Below, piece by piece: positions 1 through 9,640 of a DNA stretch of 64,000 nucleotides (position 1 is its first letter; each line of letters begins with the position of its first letter). This DNA comes from Nageia nagi (Eukaryota; Pinophyta), in NCBI GenBank assembly GCA_050084985.1, contig JBITNC010000001.1, positions 52,452,001 to 52,516,000 of the forward strand. Direction: 5' to 3'. The notes beneath the pieces were generated by a model that was given only the letters and a program-made list of their open reading frames with translations, had not been told where the DNA came from and searched no databases. Both the position numbers and the translations under genes were made by a program.

Positions 1-707
1 TAATTAGTTGTATAGGTTCATCTCTTTCAATATGCACTAATTCATTTCAATAACCATCCAGTTCTTTTGTTCTACAATATCATTCTCTTGAGGAGTGTAG
101 GCAATTATGTATTATCGCTTGATCCCATGTTGATTGTAGTAGGCTTTAAATTCATTAGAAAGGTATTCATCACCCTTATCTATCTAGAACTTCTTTAGAG
201 TCTAGCTAGATTGAATCTTAATAAATACTTTGAACTTGAAGAAGTAGTAAAAGTATTGAATTTGGCCTACAATAAGTACAACCAACTCATGCAATAAAAA
301 TCATCAGTAAAAATCAACATATACATGCACTTCGTAATGTTGCAAGTCTACATAGGGCCATTAAGATCCACATGCACCACTTTGAGGGGCATCTTAAAGT
401 GATATGGTTGGGTGTGAAATTTGTCGCAATGTTATTTCCCATAAATGCAGCTCTCACGCATAGTGTATGATGGATTAGAGAAGGTTGGTAGTCATATCAC
501 AAGTTTATGCATTTCTCGCAATGAGTTGAATTTGACATGGATGAAACACTGATGCCACATCCATGCTGGATCAAGAGTGGTATTAAAGTATTTAATAATA
601 GATGGATGCATATTTAATATACACATTCTATTCTCAATCATGAGAATAATGGTGACTACTTGGTGATTTATCTTATGTGTGATGGTGCAACTCTTTTTAT
701 TAAAAAT
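1..707 (-). pseudogene. Copia-0 pol fragment: pre-integrase and integrase (left piece of a split Ty1/copia element)
   Basis: Read on the minus strand this is the GAG-pre-integrase and integrase core of a Ty1/copia polyprotein. Short motifs visible across several frames are MCILNM, WMWHQCFIH, VVHVDLNGP (holding the first catalytic Asp), IFTDDF and YTPQEN. The last corresponds to the family motif PYTPQQNG just before the third acidic residue. The frame has several stops, so it is a pseudogene. It runs off the left window edge, so RT and RNase H would lie outside. Its upstream half (protease, gag, primer site) is found at 17650-18981 in the same orientation; the intervening DNA is the CACTA insertion. 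Assignment to copia integrase is firm; the clade is not determined. Confidence 0.85.
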
Positions 708-1060
708 TAGTATGCAAAAGATTGATTTGCATCCTTTTTTTCATCTTAAATCATGAAAAATAAAAAAGGAATCAAATCTACATCCTTATGCATTGACATA
801 CGTCGAAACTTTTTTTTTAATTTTTTTACTTTTTTGATGCAAATTTAGATGCAATTTTGGATGCAAAAATGGACCTAAAAGAACATATAATCCAATGCAA
901 ATAAGAACCCAAATGGATGCAAATTTGGATGCAAAAGGATGAAAATTTGTACACAATTTTGGATGCATCAAAATTTAGTCAAAAAAAGGTTTTCAAGAAT
1001 GCTCAAGGCATTAAGATGCAAATTTGGACACCATTTTGAGTCAAAAAAATTTAAACAAGG
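708..1060. repeat. Left subterminal repeat block of the CACTA element
   Basis: A dense cluster of the motif GATGCAAA or its complement TTTGCATC, spaced by T- or A-rich runs, in both orientations. CACTA elements typically carry short subterminal repeats bound by their TNPA-like protein. The same motif crowds the opposite end (17280-17649), which supports that role. The small open frame across this block is low-complexity and is not a gene. Confidence 0.65.
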
Positions 1061-1880
1061 AAAATAAAGATTTTCAAGTCAATTTTTACTTTTAAATTCC
1101 ACTACCATAGTAAAGCATTATACAATTTAATAATAATTGTATTAATTTTACACTATTTGAGTTCATAGTTGTCTTATCATTTTATAAGAGAAAAAGTCAA
1201 TTCAAGCCCATATTCATTATTCCATTGTGCTCTTTTTATAAATATACCATTTGCAATTGTAACTTATATGGAGTTAAATATAAATAATATTGTCATACCA
1301 CAAGCAACAAGTAAGCTATATATATGAAAAGTTCAATATATTGGTGAAAAGCATATCAATTATAATATTTTCATTGTGAATTATCTTCTTCATCAAGATG
1401 TACAATATGTTTTCCTCTAGGATTATATTAAATTACAAACCACTTTTTGTCATAATCAACATTAGGGATGAAATATATTTAACTGCAATGTTGCGGTAAA
1501 ATATAAGACTCTATTATTAGGTAAAATGTGTGTGAAGTAGATTGCAAAGTAATCACTAGGTCTATCATGCAATATTGTTCTTCTATCAAGTATGTTAAAC
1601 TATTTACATTTAAATGTCACACACTAAAATGACCTATAATCCAATTATATAATTTCTTGAAAATTTTCAACATATTTTGATTTTTTCTGTATCAAGTTTA
1701 TATCTTTTGAACTTGCATGACTTTCTTGATTAAAATTAGCCATCACTCAATAGTAAAATGTTGTTCTTCTCTCATCATTATTTTCTTTTCTGAAGTGTTG
1801 ACCATATGCCCACATTGTAGGGAAAGATAGTACATGCAATTATGTATACAAAAAATGTTATTAATGCTTGAACATATTTA
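1061..1880. other. AT-rich stretch between the left subterminal block and the transposase 3' end
   Basis: No coding signal, repeat or RNA gene recognised. It is probably the 3' untranslated part of the CACTA transposase unit. Confidence 0.4.
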
Positions 1881-1888
1881 CATGAAAA

Positions 1889-3870
1889 TTGAAGTTTTAT
1901 AAAATATTAATAAAAATAATTACCTCAAACTTGTATCCTATAGTGATATTTAATGCATTTTCATCATCTTTATCTATTTTTCCTCTTGCATCTTGTTGTT
2001 TTGTTTCAATTTCATTATTCATCCATGACCTTGGACATTCTTGTGGCCAATTTTCCTCTCTTAGATTTTTAGCTAGACTAGATGTACCCCTTTGATTCTA
2101 TCTATGAAACAAGGCACATTCCTGTTCAATTTCCCTTCTTTTAGTTTGGTACAACTCAATCCACTTTTTTCAACATTCATAATGCATCATGATAAATCGG
2201 TTTATAGATTCATGAGGGTCATAATCTGTAAATTCACAATACCATAATGCAAACTTGTTAGCTAGTAATTAAGTATTTATACAATTTGTAAATCCAAAGT
2301 GCATGTACATATCTAAAACATAGTTAATACCTTTAAGAGAATACAATATTCTACCTATTTCTAGGACCTCCCCTTTTATTTTTTCACTATCTTTATCTAC
2401 ATTCCACATCTTTCGGGCAAAAGGATCTATTTGGGATAGATACTCACTTGCATAAAAAAATGATTCCTATACAATGTATCCTTCACCTATTAATCCTTCT
2501 AGTCATGAATGTTATCTTACAAATCCCTTTAGCACTTTTAAAAATCTCTCCACAAAAAACATATTTCTAGCAGTCATAACACCTGCCATGTGAATATAAG
2601 TCTACTAGGTGGTTCAATAGGTGCACTTGTATTTCCATAAAAGTAGATGGTAATTCTTTTTCTAATTTGCAGATAATTTCAACAATCTCTCTATGCCTTT
2701 TATCTATTGCAACCACATGTATCTCCTTTGAAGATAACCACCTATTCATAAAAATATAATATTGTCAAAATATTGCACATCAAAATGCATAAAATATTAG
2801 AAAATAAGAATAAATGCATGTTATATTATTTTTCATAAAGCCATACTATAATATGACATACCTTAGAAATAATGATAGACAACCAATTTCATGTCTAAGA
2901 TCAACAAGTAGACCCCCACATCCATGAATTGCAATTGAAAAAATATGCTACAAAAAGTATGAGTGTAAATATAACAAGTATTTTTATTTTGATAGAAAAT
3001 ATGAAAACATAATATTAGATCAATGCCTTCATGAAGTTGTGGTAATCATGAGTCTTGAATCCTATGATTTTACCATCAACATTGAATGCACTTCATAGAG
3101 ATGATCCATAATCTGTTGGTGTTATGATGTTTTGAATAAGTTTGTGTAACTTTTCCACTTCATATTTTTTCACAAGCCATGTTGCTATAAGTACTTTTTT
3201 TCTTCCATATTGATAGTTAATTATCCATAAAGATCTCATTTTCTTAATATCTTTTAAGTCTTTTCTCATGACATTAGAATCTACTTCTTTGCTTATTGTA
3301 TACCGATACAAAGAAGTTGCAACATTCTTTACAATGTGCATTGGATCCATTAAATGTGTCACTAACAACTCCTTCCAATATTCCAATGTATAAAATATTG
3401 ATAATCTATTTATTCCTAAAAACATACAACCGATTCATAATAAACATTATATATTTTCAAAATAATAAACATATTACAAATATATTGTACTGTATAATAT
3501 TTCACCTGCTAATAAATCATTTTTGCCAAGAATAATATCATCATCTAACCCTAAAGCAATACATTCATCATAGGATCTTTTTCTAACATTTTCCACACAT
3601 TCATGGTACTTTATGAATCAACTTATAGGAGTTTTGTAAATGGGAATAGGGGTTTTATCTACTAGACCATAGGCTCCCCTTTTTCAAAAAGTATGATCCA
3701 TTGGAAAATATTTTCTATGGCCAATATATTCCATCTTATTCATCTTACTTGAATATCTTGATGGAAGATTTTTTGCACACTGTAGACAAGCATGATAACC
3801 TTTTGTATGAAGACCTATGATAAGCTTGTTTAGAGAATGCATATAATTCATATGATTATAAAAATTAAAT

Positions 3871-3931
<61 letters not shown>

Positions 3932-5052
3932 TACCTACACAAATAGAAAGCCTTGGGTCCAACATAGTATGCCATAATATTTGAATGACCTCTAATTGAT
4001 AGGTCTACTTATATCATACATTTGAACTCCTTTCCATAAGAGGTACAACTTGTTACTTACTAGTTTAAGGTAAACATGCATGTGTTTAACCTACTTCGAT
4101 CAAGGAACTATAATAGCCAACATCAAATGCTCTTTTCTTAAGACATCCACAAAGGTATGTTATAATCAATTATAAAATAGGCCAACATGAATGAGTGGAT
4201 GTTTGGTTTGAAAATGGATTAACATAATCCATTGCTAAACCCAATCTAACACTCCTATGTTCATACTTAAATTTATCAAGCCACTTCTCCTCTATATGTT
4301 TCATTGATTTACTATTTGCAAGTATATGCAACACACCTTATTTACTTCTATTTGTTGCATTCCAATCCATTAACTCTGCAAGTGACTTACAATGGAATAT
4401 TTGCATCAACCTAGGAAGGATTGACATTACATAAACAACCTTAGTTAGAATGTTTTTTCCTATTTCATTGTATCTTGATTTTTCACACTTTGGACATTTA
4501 GTCTTTATATCATATTCTTCTTCTCTATACAATATTCAATCGTTAATACATGTATGGTATGAATTATACTTGACCCCTACATCCTTCATAATGTCACATT
4601 CTTTTTTGCATGAATCTGGGATGATATTATCACTTGGCCATACATTTTCTTTTAGTAATCTATAATACCAATTAAAAATAATTTATGTAGTTCATTTCAT
4701 TAAAATTAAAATATCATAAAAGAAAATAAAATTCTAACCTCAAAAGAGAAGTGAAACTTGTATCTAACCATCCTTATTTGGCTTTTATGTTTATTAGAAG
4801 TAGGATCATTGATAATACAATTGTGTTTGTTCCTTCATATAATTTACTTTTAGAAGCACTATACATGCTATCCCTTTCTAAATCATCATCTCTTTCATTA
4901 CCATCTCTTTCTTCATCATTAACATGAACATAGAGGGACTCAAGTAAACCATCAATTCCATTTTCTTCATCAACATTATCATTATGGGTAGAGAAAATAG
5001 ATAATGTACAAGTGCTTTTAGAATAAAATATCCTTCTTTTATTATAATTCAA
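1889..5052 (-). pseudogene. CACTA transposase (TNP2-type, with DUF4218) pseudogene
   Basis: The minus strand reads from about 5052 down to about 1889 through the usual blocks of plant TNP2 proteins. The N-terminal part is KLYEGTN at about 4840, then the CPKCEKSRY zinc-binding motif and LPRLMQIF (4338-4532). Next come GYHACLQCAKNLP and YIGHRKYFPMDH (3684-3830), the core with YWKELLVTHLMDPMHIVKNV (3300-3400), and a DUF4218 segment with LEKELPSTFMEIQVHLLNHL (2567-2700). The tail is MHYECEKKWIELYQ (about 2150-2200). A GT-AG intron of 79 bp fits at 4660-4738 and keeps the frame. Such proteins cut and rejoin element ends in the nucleus. Many stops, frameshifts and an AT microsatellite show it is dead. 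It is transcribed outward, away from the second gene at 15008. Confidence 0.85.
3871..3928. repeat. Compound microsatellite (AC)7(AT)22
   Basis: Seven AC units at 3871-3884 run into 22 AT units at 3885-3928. It sits within the transposase pseudogene, probably in a former intron, since the flanking coding blocks are TNP2-like on both sides. Confidence 0.95.
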
Positions 5053-5665
5053 TTCCTAACACCAACACTTACCCTAACCCTAACTCAATTCCTAATTGGT
5101 AACCCAAACCCTAACTCCTAGACATTAATGTTAACCCTAACCAATAACCTAACCACCAATAACCCTAACCACTAACCCTAACACAAACCTTAACCTAACC
5201 CTAATGACTAACCCTAACCACTAACCCTAACACTAACCATAAACTAACCACTAACCCTAACCCTAACCATTAATTACATACCCTAACTCTAATCCTAACC
5301 CTAACCCTAATTCTAATCCTAACCCTAACCTTGACCACTAAGTACCCTAATGTTGACCCTAACACTAACTCTAATCCTAACCCTAACTCAATTCCTAATT
5401 GCTAATCGAAACCCTAACTCCTAGCCATTAATGTTAACCCTAACCATTAACTCTAACTATAACCTTAACGCTAACCCTAACCTAACCTTAAAGCTAACCC
5501 TAACTCTAATCTTAATGCTAACCCTAACAGTAACCCTAACTACTAACCCTAACCTTAATGCTAACCTTAACTCTAACCTTAAAACTAACCCTAATAGTGA
5601 CCCTAACAACTAACCCTAACCCTAATCTAATTCCTAATTACTAACCAAAACCCTAACTACTAACT
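5053..5665. repeat. Telomere-like CCCTAAC array with a higher-order unit
   Basis: About 610 bp of degenerate CCCTAAC, CTAACC and ACTAACCCTAACC units. The dominant hexamer is CCCTAA (TTAGGG type), not the standard plant heptamer CCCTAAA. A longer block (CTCAATTCCTAATT followed by AAACCCTAACTCCTA) recurs at 5084 and 5387, with a partial third at 5627, so there is a higher-order repeat of about 303 bp. The array abuts the 5' end of the transposase gene inside the CACTA element. The frame LTLTLNPN-like across it is repeat-encoded and not a gene. Confidence 0.9.
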
Positions 5666-5719
5666 CAAAGAATAATGATTTTAACTTAAAATTTTGATTT
5701 TTTAATTTTTTTCATTTTG

Positions 5720-5885
5720 GAAACAAAAAAAGATGCAAAAAAGGATGCAAATTTGCATCCTTTTTTGCATCAAATTACATTAAAAATTATAAAAAATAAA
5801 AGTAGGGCTACCTATCAATTTGCATCCTTTTTTGCATCAAATTACATTAAAAATTATAAAAAATAAAAGTAGGGTTGCCTATCAC
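5720..5885. repeat. Internal GATGCAAA block with a 67-bp direct duplication
   Basis: Positions 5752-5818 and 5819-5885 are near-identical 67-bp tandem copies beginning TTTGCATCC and ending CCTATCA. Just upstream the motif AAGGATGCAAATTTGCATCC forms a short palindrome. The motif is that of the two subterminal blocks of the same CACTA element, but here it lies near the start of the transposase gene. Confidence 0.9.
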
Positions 5886-6600
5886 TTTCCTCAAACTTGT
5901 TTGGATACAAAACTTGATTTCCAATGGGAGAGCACCAAGTAAGTTCCCTTCTAGCTAATTTCATTCAATTCTAACTCAATTTATACTTGATTTCACTCGT
6001 TCTAACTTGTTTTTTTCATTTTTTGACATGTTTACTCACATGGTTTTGCATTTTGTGGGAGCAAAATTGGTTTCTTGCAAGTTCCTTTGCATCATTCGTA
6101 ATTTTCACAAGGTATGTAGATTCTTGCATGTTTAAATTTTCTATGAATTTACACTAAAAAATTAAGGTTTTTGGAATTCTCATGAATTTACTCTAAAAAA
6201 ACTAGGGTTTTTGGAATTCTCTCTAAATTTTGATTTTATATTATCGACAATGCATGCTAAAATCGAAAGTTAATTCTATAAGCTAGGTTTTTTTGAATTC
6301 CCCATAAATTTTCTAAATTCCCCATAAAGTTAATTCCATATGCTAGGGTTTTTCAAATTTCTCATCAATAATGTAACAAAAAAATAAAAAATGTATCAAG
6401 AAATTGAAATATATTCTTTACATTACACCATAAAATGAAATGCCAACAAAAACAAGGACATACCTATGAAACTCTTAACTCTGAAACTCTTGTTCTCCAA
6501 AAACTTATTTTTTGCTACCAATTTCTAAAACTCTTCTTATGTTCTAAGAAGTTGCTTCTTAAATTAAGAATTTCACAAAACTTGCTAACTTAATTGATTC
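5886..6600. other. AT-rich CACTA interior, no gene seen
   Basis: A phrase with AAAAACTAGGGTTTTTGGAATTCTC recurs loosely at 6160-6240 and 6280-6350. No coding or RNA signal recognised. It may be part of the intergenic region between the two divergent CACTA genes. Confidence 0.4.
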
Positions 6601-6601
6601 T

Positions 6602-6696
6602 AGTAAATTAAATATAATTTAGTAAATTAAATATAATTTAGTAAATTAAATATAATTTAGTAAATTAAATATAATTTAGTAAATTAAATAGAATTT
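6602..6696. repeat. Five 19-bp tandem repeats
   Basis: The unit AGTAAATTAAATATAATTT repeats at 6602, 6621, 6640, 6659 and 6678, the last with one substitution. A decayed extra half-unit follows. The near-perfect copies imply recent expansion compared with the decayed surroundings. Confidence 0.97.
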
Positions 6697-6995
6697 ATTA
6701 AATTTAGTAAATTTACTTAATATTTTCTTAAAACTTGTTAATGAAGCATATTTTCAAAAACTTATCTTTTAAATTAATTATTTTGCTAGTAAAATTTTCA
6801 ATTTATATCAAGTAGAATTTGATTGAACTTATTTGCATTAGTTTAGTTAAATTTTTAATGAAGTATTCAAATTAACTTGGGTTAAATTTTGTGAAGATAT
6901 TTTTAAAGAATCAATTCTAACTTAGTGTGAATTGTATCTTTCACAACCATTAATACTACTAATTCCTCTCATGCTCAAGATAAAAAGCTACCATG

Positions 6996-7435
6996 TGTTA
7001 AAATTTGTAATGTAATATTGTGAATTAATATTATTTCAATGTAATCTTTTAAACACTTAAAGTATCACTAGATACCTTTAAGTGTTTAATGAATATAATA
7101 TTGAGAAACGTTAACCTTACGCTTAGGTAAAAAGAAGGTTAAGATGGGGATTTTATCCTATAAATAGAGGGCCTTCCCTCTTGTAAAATACATAAGTTTA
7201 GAGAGCAAAGTTATGCTCATAGATTTTAAAAAATATAGGAGAAGAGTTTGTAAGAGTTATCTTTGAGTATTAAGAGAATCTTGGTTAGTGGATGTACTCC
7301 CAAGGAGGGGGAACCACTTTACTTCCTGTGTTCTTTTTGAGATTGATTTATGATTTCATGCTATTATGTTGATGTTGTAGTTCTTCAAAAGATCTTCGTA
7401 TTTTAAGATTTACTCAGATAGGGTTAGATCCTACA
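6996..7435 (+). repeat. Copia-1 5' LTR
   Basis: Begins TGTTAAAATTTG and ends GATCCTACA. It matches 13814-14254 along its full length. A TATA box (TATAAATA, 7159-7166) lies where the U3 promoter is expected, followed by a GAGAGCAAAG leader typical of this family. Confidence 0.95.
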
Positions 7436-7437
7436 AG

Positions 7438-7449
7438 TGGTATTAGAGC
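7438..7449 (+). other. Copia-1 primer-binding site (initiator tRNA-Met)
   Basis: TGGTATTAGAGC starts three bases after the 5' LTR end. It differs by one base from TGGTATCAGAGC, the complement of the plant initiator methionine tRNA 3' end used by most copia elements. Confidence 0.9.
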
Positions 7450-9049
7450 GTGGTTGGAGGCTACCCATAAACTCTCTTAAAGGCCATCTCCTTCCTCCTA
7501 TCTTCATCCTTGTTGAGGTAAAAAGGTTTAATGTTATAACTTCCTACCTCTTCTTTGTCAAATTTTACTTTTATTACTAACCTTTTTTTTTGGTTCCATG
7601 ATGATGAGGTTAAGTATAGTAAAATTTGATTAAAGTAGATAATATATTATTATACTAACATGTTAGTATCTAATGTTATTGCTATGCATTATTCTAGTTT
7701 GTTAATTTACATTTTTAAGTAAAATTGCCTAATGTGTAGCAATAATAGGCAAGTTTTGTTAAAATTTGCTTAAATTACAAATTATTTCTCTCCATGTTCT
7801 ACTAACATCATTTTGTTAGTTGTTAATTTTTAAAGTTACTTTGCTTAAAAATAGCAATAATATGTAATTTTTATGAAATATTAGTTCAAATTTGCAATTT
7901 TTTTAGTTACACACCAATCCTTATGTAAAATTGCAAATTTTTAGTGTTATTTTTTAACACATCTTGTTGAGGATATTTTTTTTTTTTTAAACATATATTG
8001 TTGTTACAAGTTTATTTTCTAAACGTTTGTAAAGAATTTGCAAATTTTTTTTATCAATTTTATTACCTAATATGTAATAACATTATGTTAGAGGCACTTA
8101 ACTAAATGTGATAATTTTACATTAGTTTTTTAAATATACAAAAATTGCATTACATTTTTTTTGTTGTAAAAATACAAAATAATATTGATATCATTATCAC
8201 TTTTATGCTAGTTATCCTTTTTTTTTTTAAAACTATGCATTCAATAGGGATTAGGATGTTGGTGTATTTTTATTATAAAAAAATTGCAATTTTTTCTATA
8301 TAATAATGGCAACTTTGTTTTATACAACATTTTTAAAATATGGCTACCACTCCAGTGGTAGACTTGGCTACCACCTAAGTGAAAACCCTAGGCTCCATGG
8401 TGGGGTGAGAGAGGCATGACCTCTTGGTGCCCTAGCAGACTACCACTTGACTCTTGCTCCATCCGGTTGCACCACCTCTGGTCACCTCCACCACCACACC
8501 CTAGCTCCTGCTTTGCCATGATGCTACTCCCTCTCTCCTGACTCCTACTCTATAAGGCTCCCCTAGCCTCTCACCCTCGATTGATCTGAGTGCCTCTTCC
8601 CATCCTCAACATTTCCCTACTAATCCTTGGTAGCCTTGCCCACTTCTCCTTCTACCCTCTGCAATATTTGTAGATCATTCTTTTTAATACATTGAGTCTA
8701 TATTTTTTTCTAAAACATAGTCTATACTTTTAATAAAAATAAGTAATGGTCTTTATTCGTGGGTTTTTGACTTAAGACCTAGATTGGTAGGCCTATATTT
8801 AATAAACCTTTATTTATTTTTTTCGTATACTCTCTTTTCGAAACTTTTAAAATATACCTACTTTAGCAAGCCTTTCTACTATCCTTTGGATTATATGGAC
8901 TTTTTTAAAGTACCTACTTTAGTAAGCATCCTTTTTAACTTAAGACCCCTTCATTTATTTCATTCATGTGGGCCTTTCTTTAATGTCCAAAGGGGGAGAT
9001 TAATTATTATTTCTTTGTACTTAAGTATTTATTTGTGGATATTTATCTA
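7450..9049 (+). other. Copia-1 untranslated leader with a GC-richer insert
   Basis: 7450-8339 and 8665-9049 are AT-rich and non-coding. 8340-8664 is markedly richer in C and G (CCACCACCACACCCTAGCTC and similar) and looks unlike its surroundings. No family is recognised for it. Copia-D carries a different C-rich block in its leader (49690-49850). Confidence 0.5.
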
Positions 9050-9640
9050 AATAATATTATTGACCTTAGTACTTAGCTTGTGGGATGTGATTGCAATTGG
9101 ATCAATGATGAATTTTTGACTTTTATCATCTTTCAAAGCCTTTCTTCTAAGTTTAGTCACTTTATGATTGATATTGAAACTAAGCTTGATGGTGAAAAAA
9201 AATGGTCTCTTTGGAAAGTCTCTCAAGGCTTCTTTTGAAACATGAGGAAACTCTTAACAATAAATCATTGATCCCCTTTCCTAAGGAGCATTCAATGGCT
9301 TTAAGATAAATAAAGCCTCATTTCAAAAATAAATTTAATCCAAGGTAATGTTCTCATTCCTCTAAGAAGAACTTCAAGAATGGTAGAAATAGAAAGAACT
9401 ATGATCATAACAACTCATAGAAAAACCAAATCTAAATTTGATGGAAAGTGTAATTTCTATAACATCTATGGTCATATGGAAGCTAACTACTTTAAGAAAT
9501 AGAAAGATCAAGATGAACGTTGTAATTTCTATGGCATATTTAGCCATAAAGAAGTTGAATACTTCAAGAAAAAGAAGATTCAAGTTGAAAAAGGGTCTAG
9601 AAAACAAAATAAGTTTAATAACAAGAAGAAGAAGAATTCT
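9050..9640 (+). pseudogene. Copia-1 gag (UBN2-type) pseudogene with zinc-knuckle remnants
   Basis: The 9090-9190 segment reads CNWINDEFLTFIIFQSLSSK, which matches the gag of Copia-E (CNWINDEFMVFIILQILSS). From 9440 two tandem knuckle-like motifs follow (CNFYNIYGHMEANYFKK and CNFYGIFSHKEVEYFKK). In both, the second and last cysteines are replaced by Tyr, so metal binding is unlikely. Gag forms the particle and binds RNA. Stops and frameshifts interrupt it. Confidence 0.75.

Noticed and set aside
1889-2095. Plus-strand open frame
   Set aside because: The opposite strand continues the transposase tail (EIETKQQD, EENWPQECPRSW), so this is a shadow.
5431-5613. Plus-strand open frame of 60 codons rich in L, N and T
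   Set aside because: It is the translation of the telomere-like CCCTAAC array.
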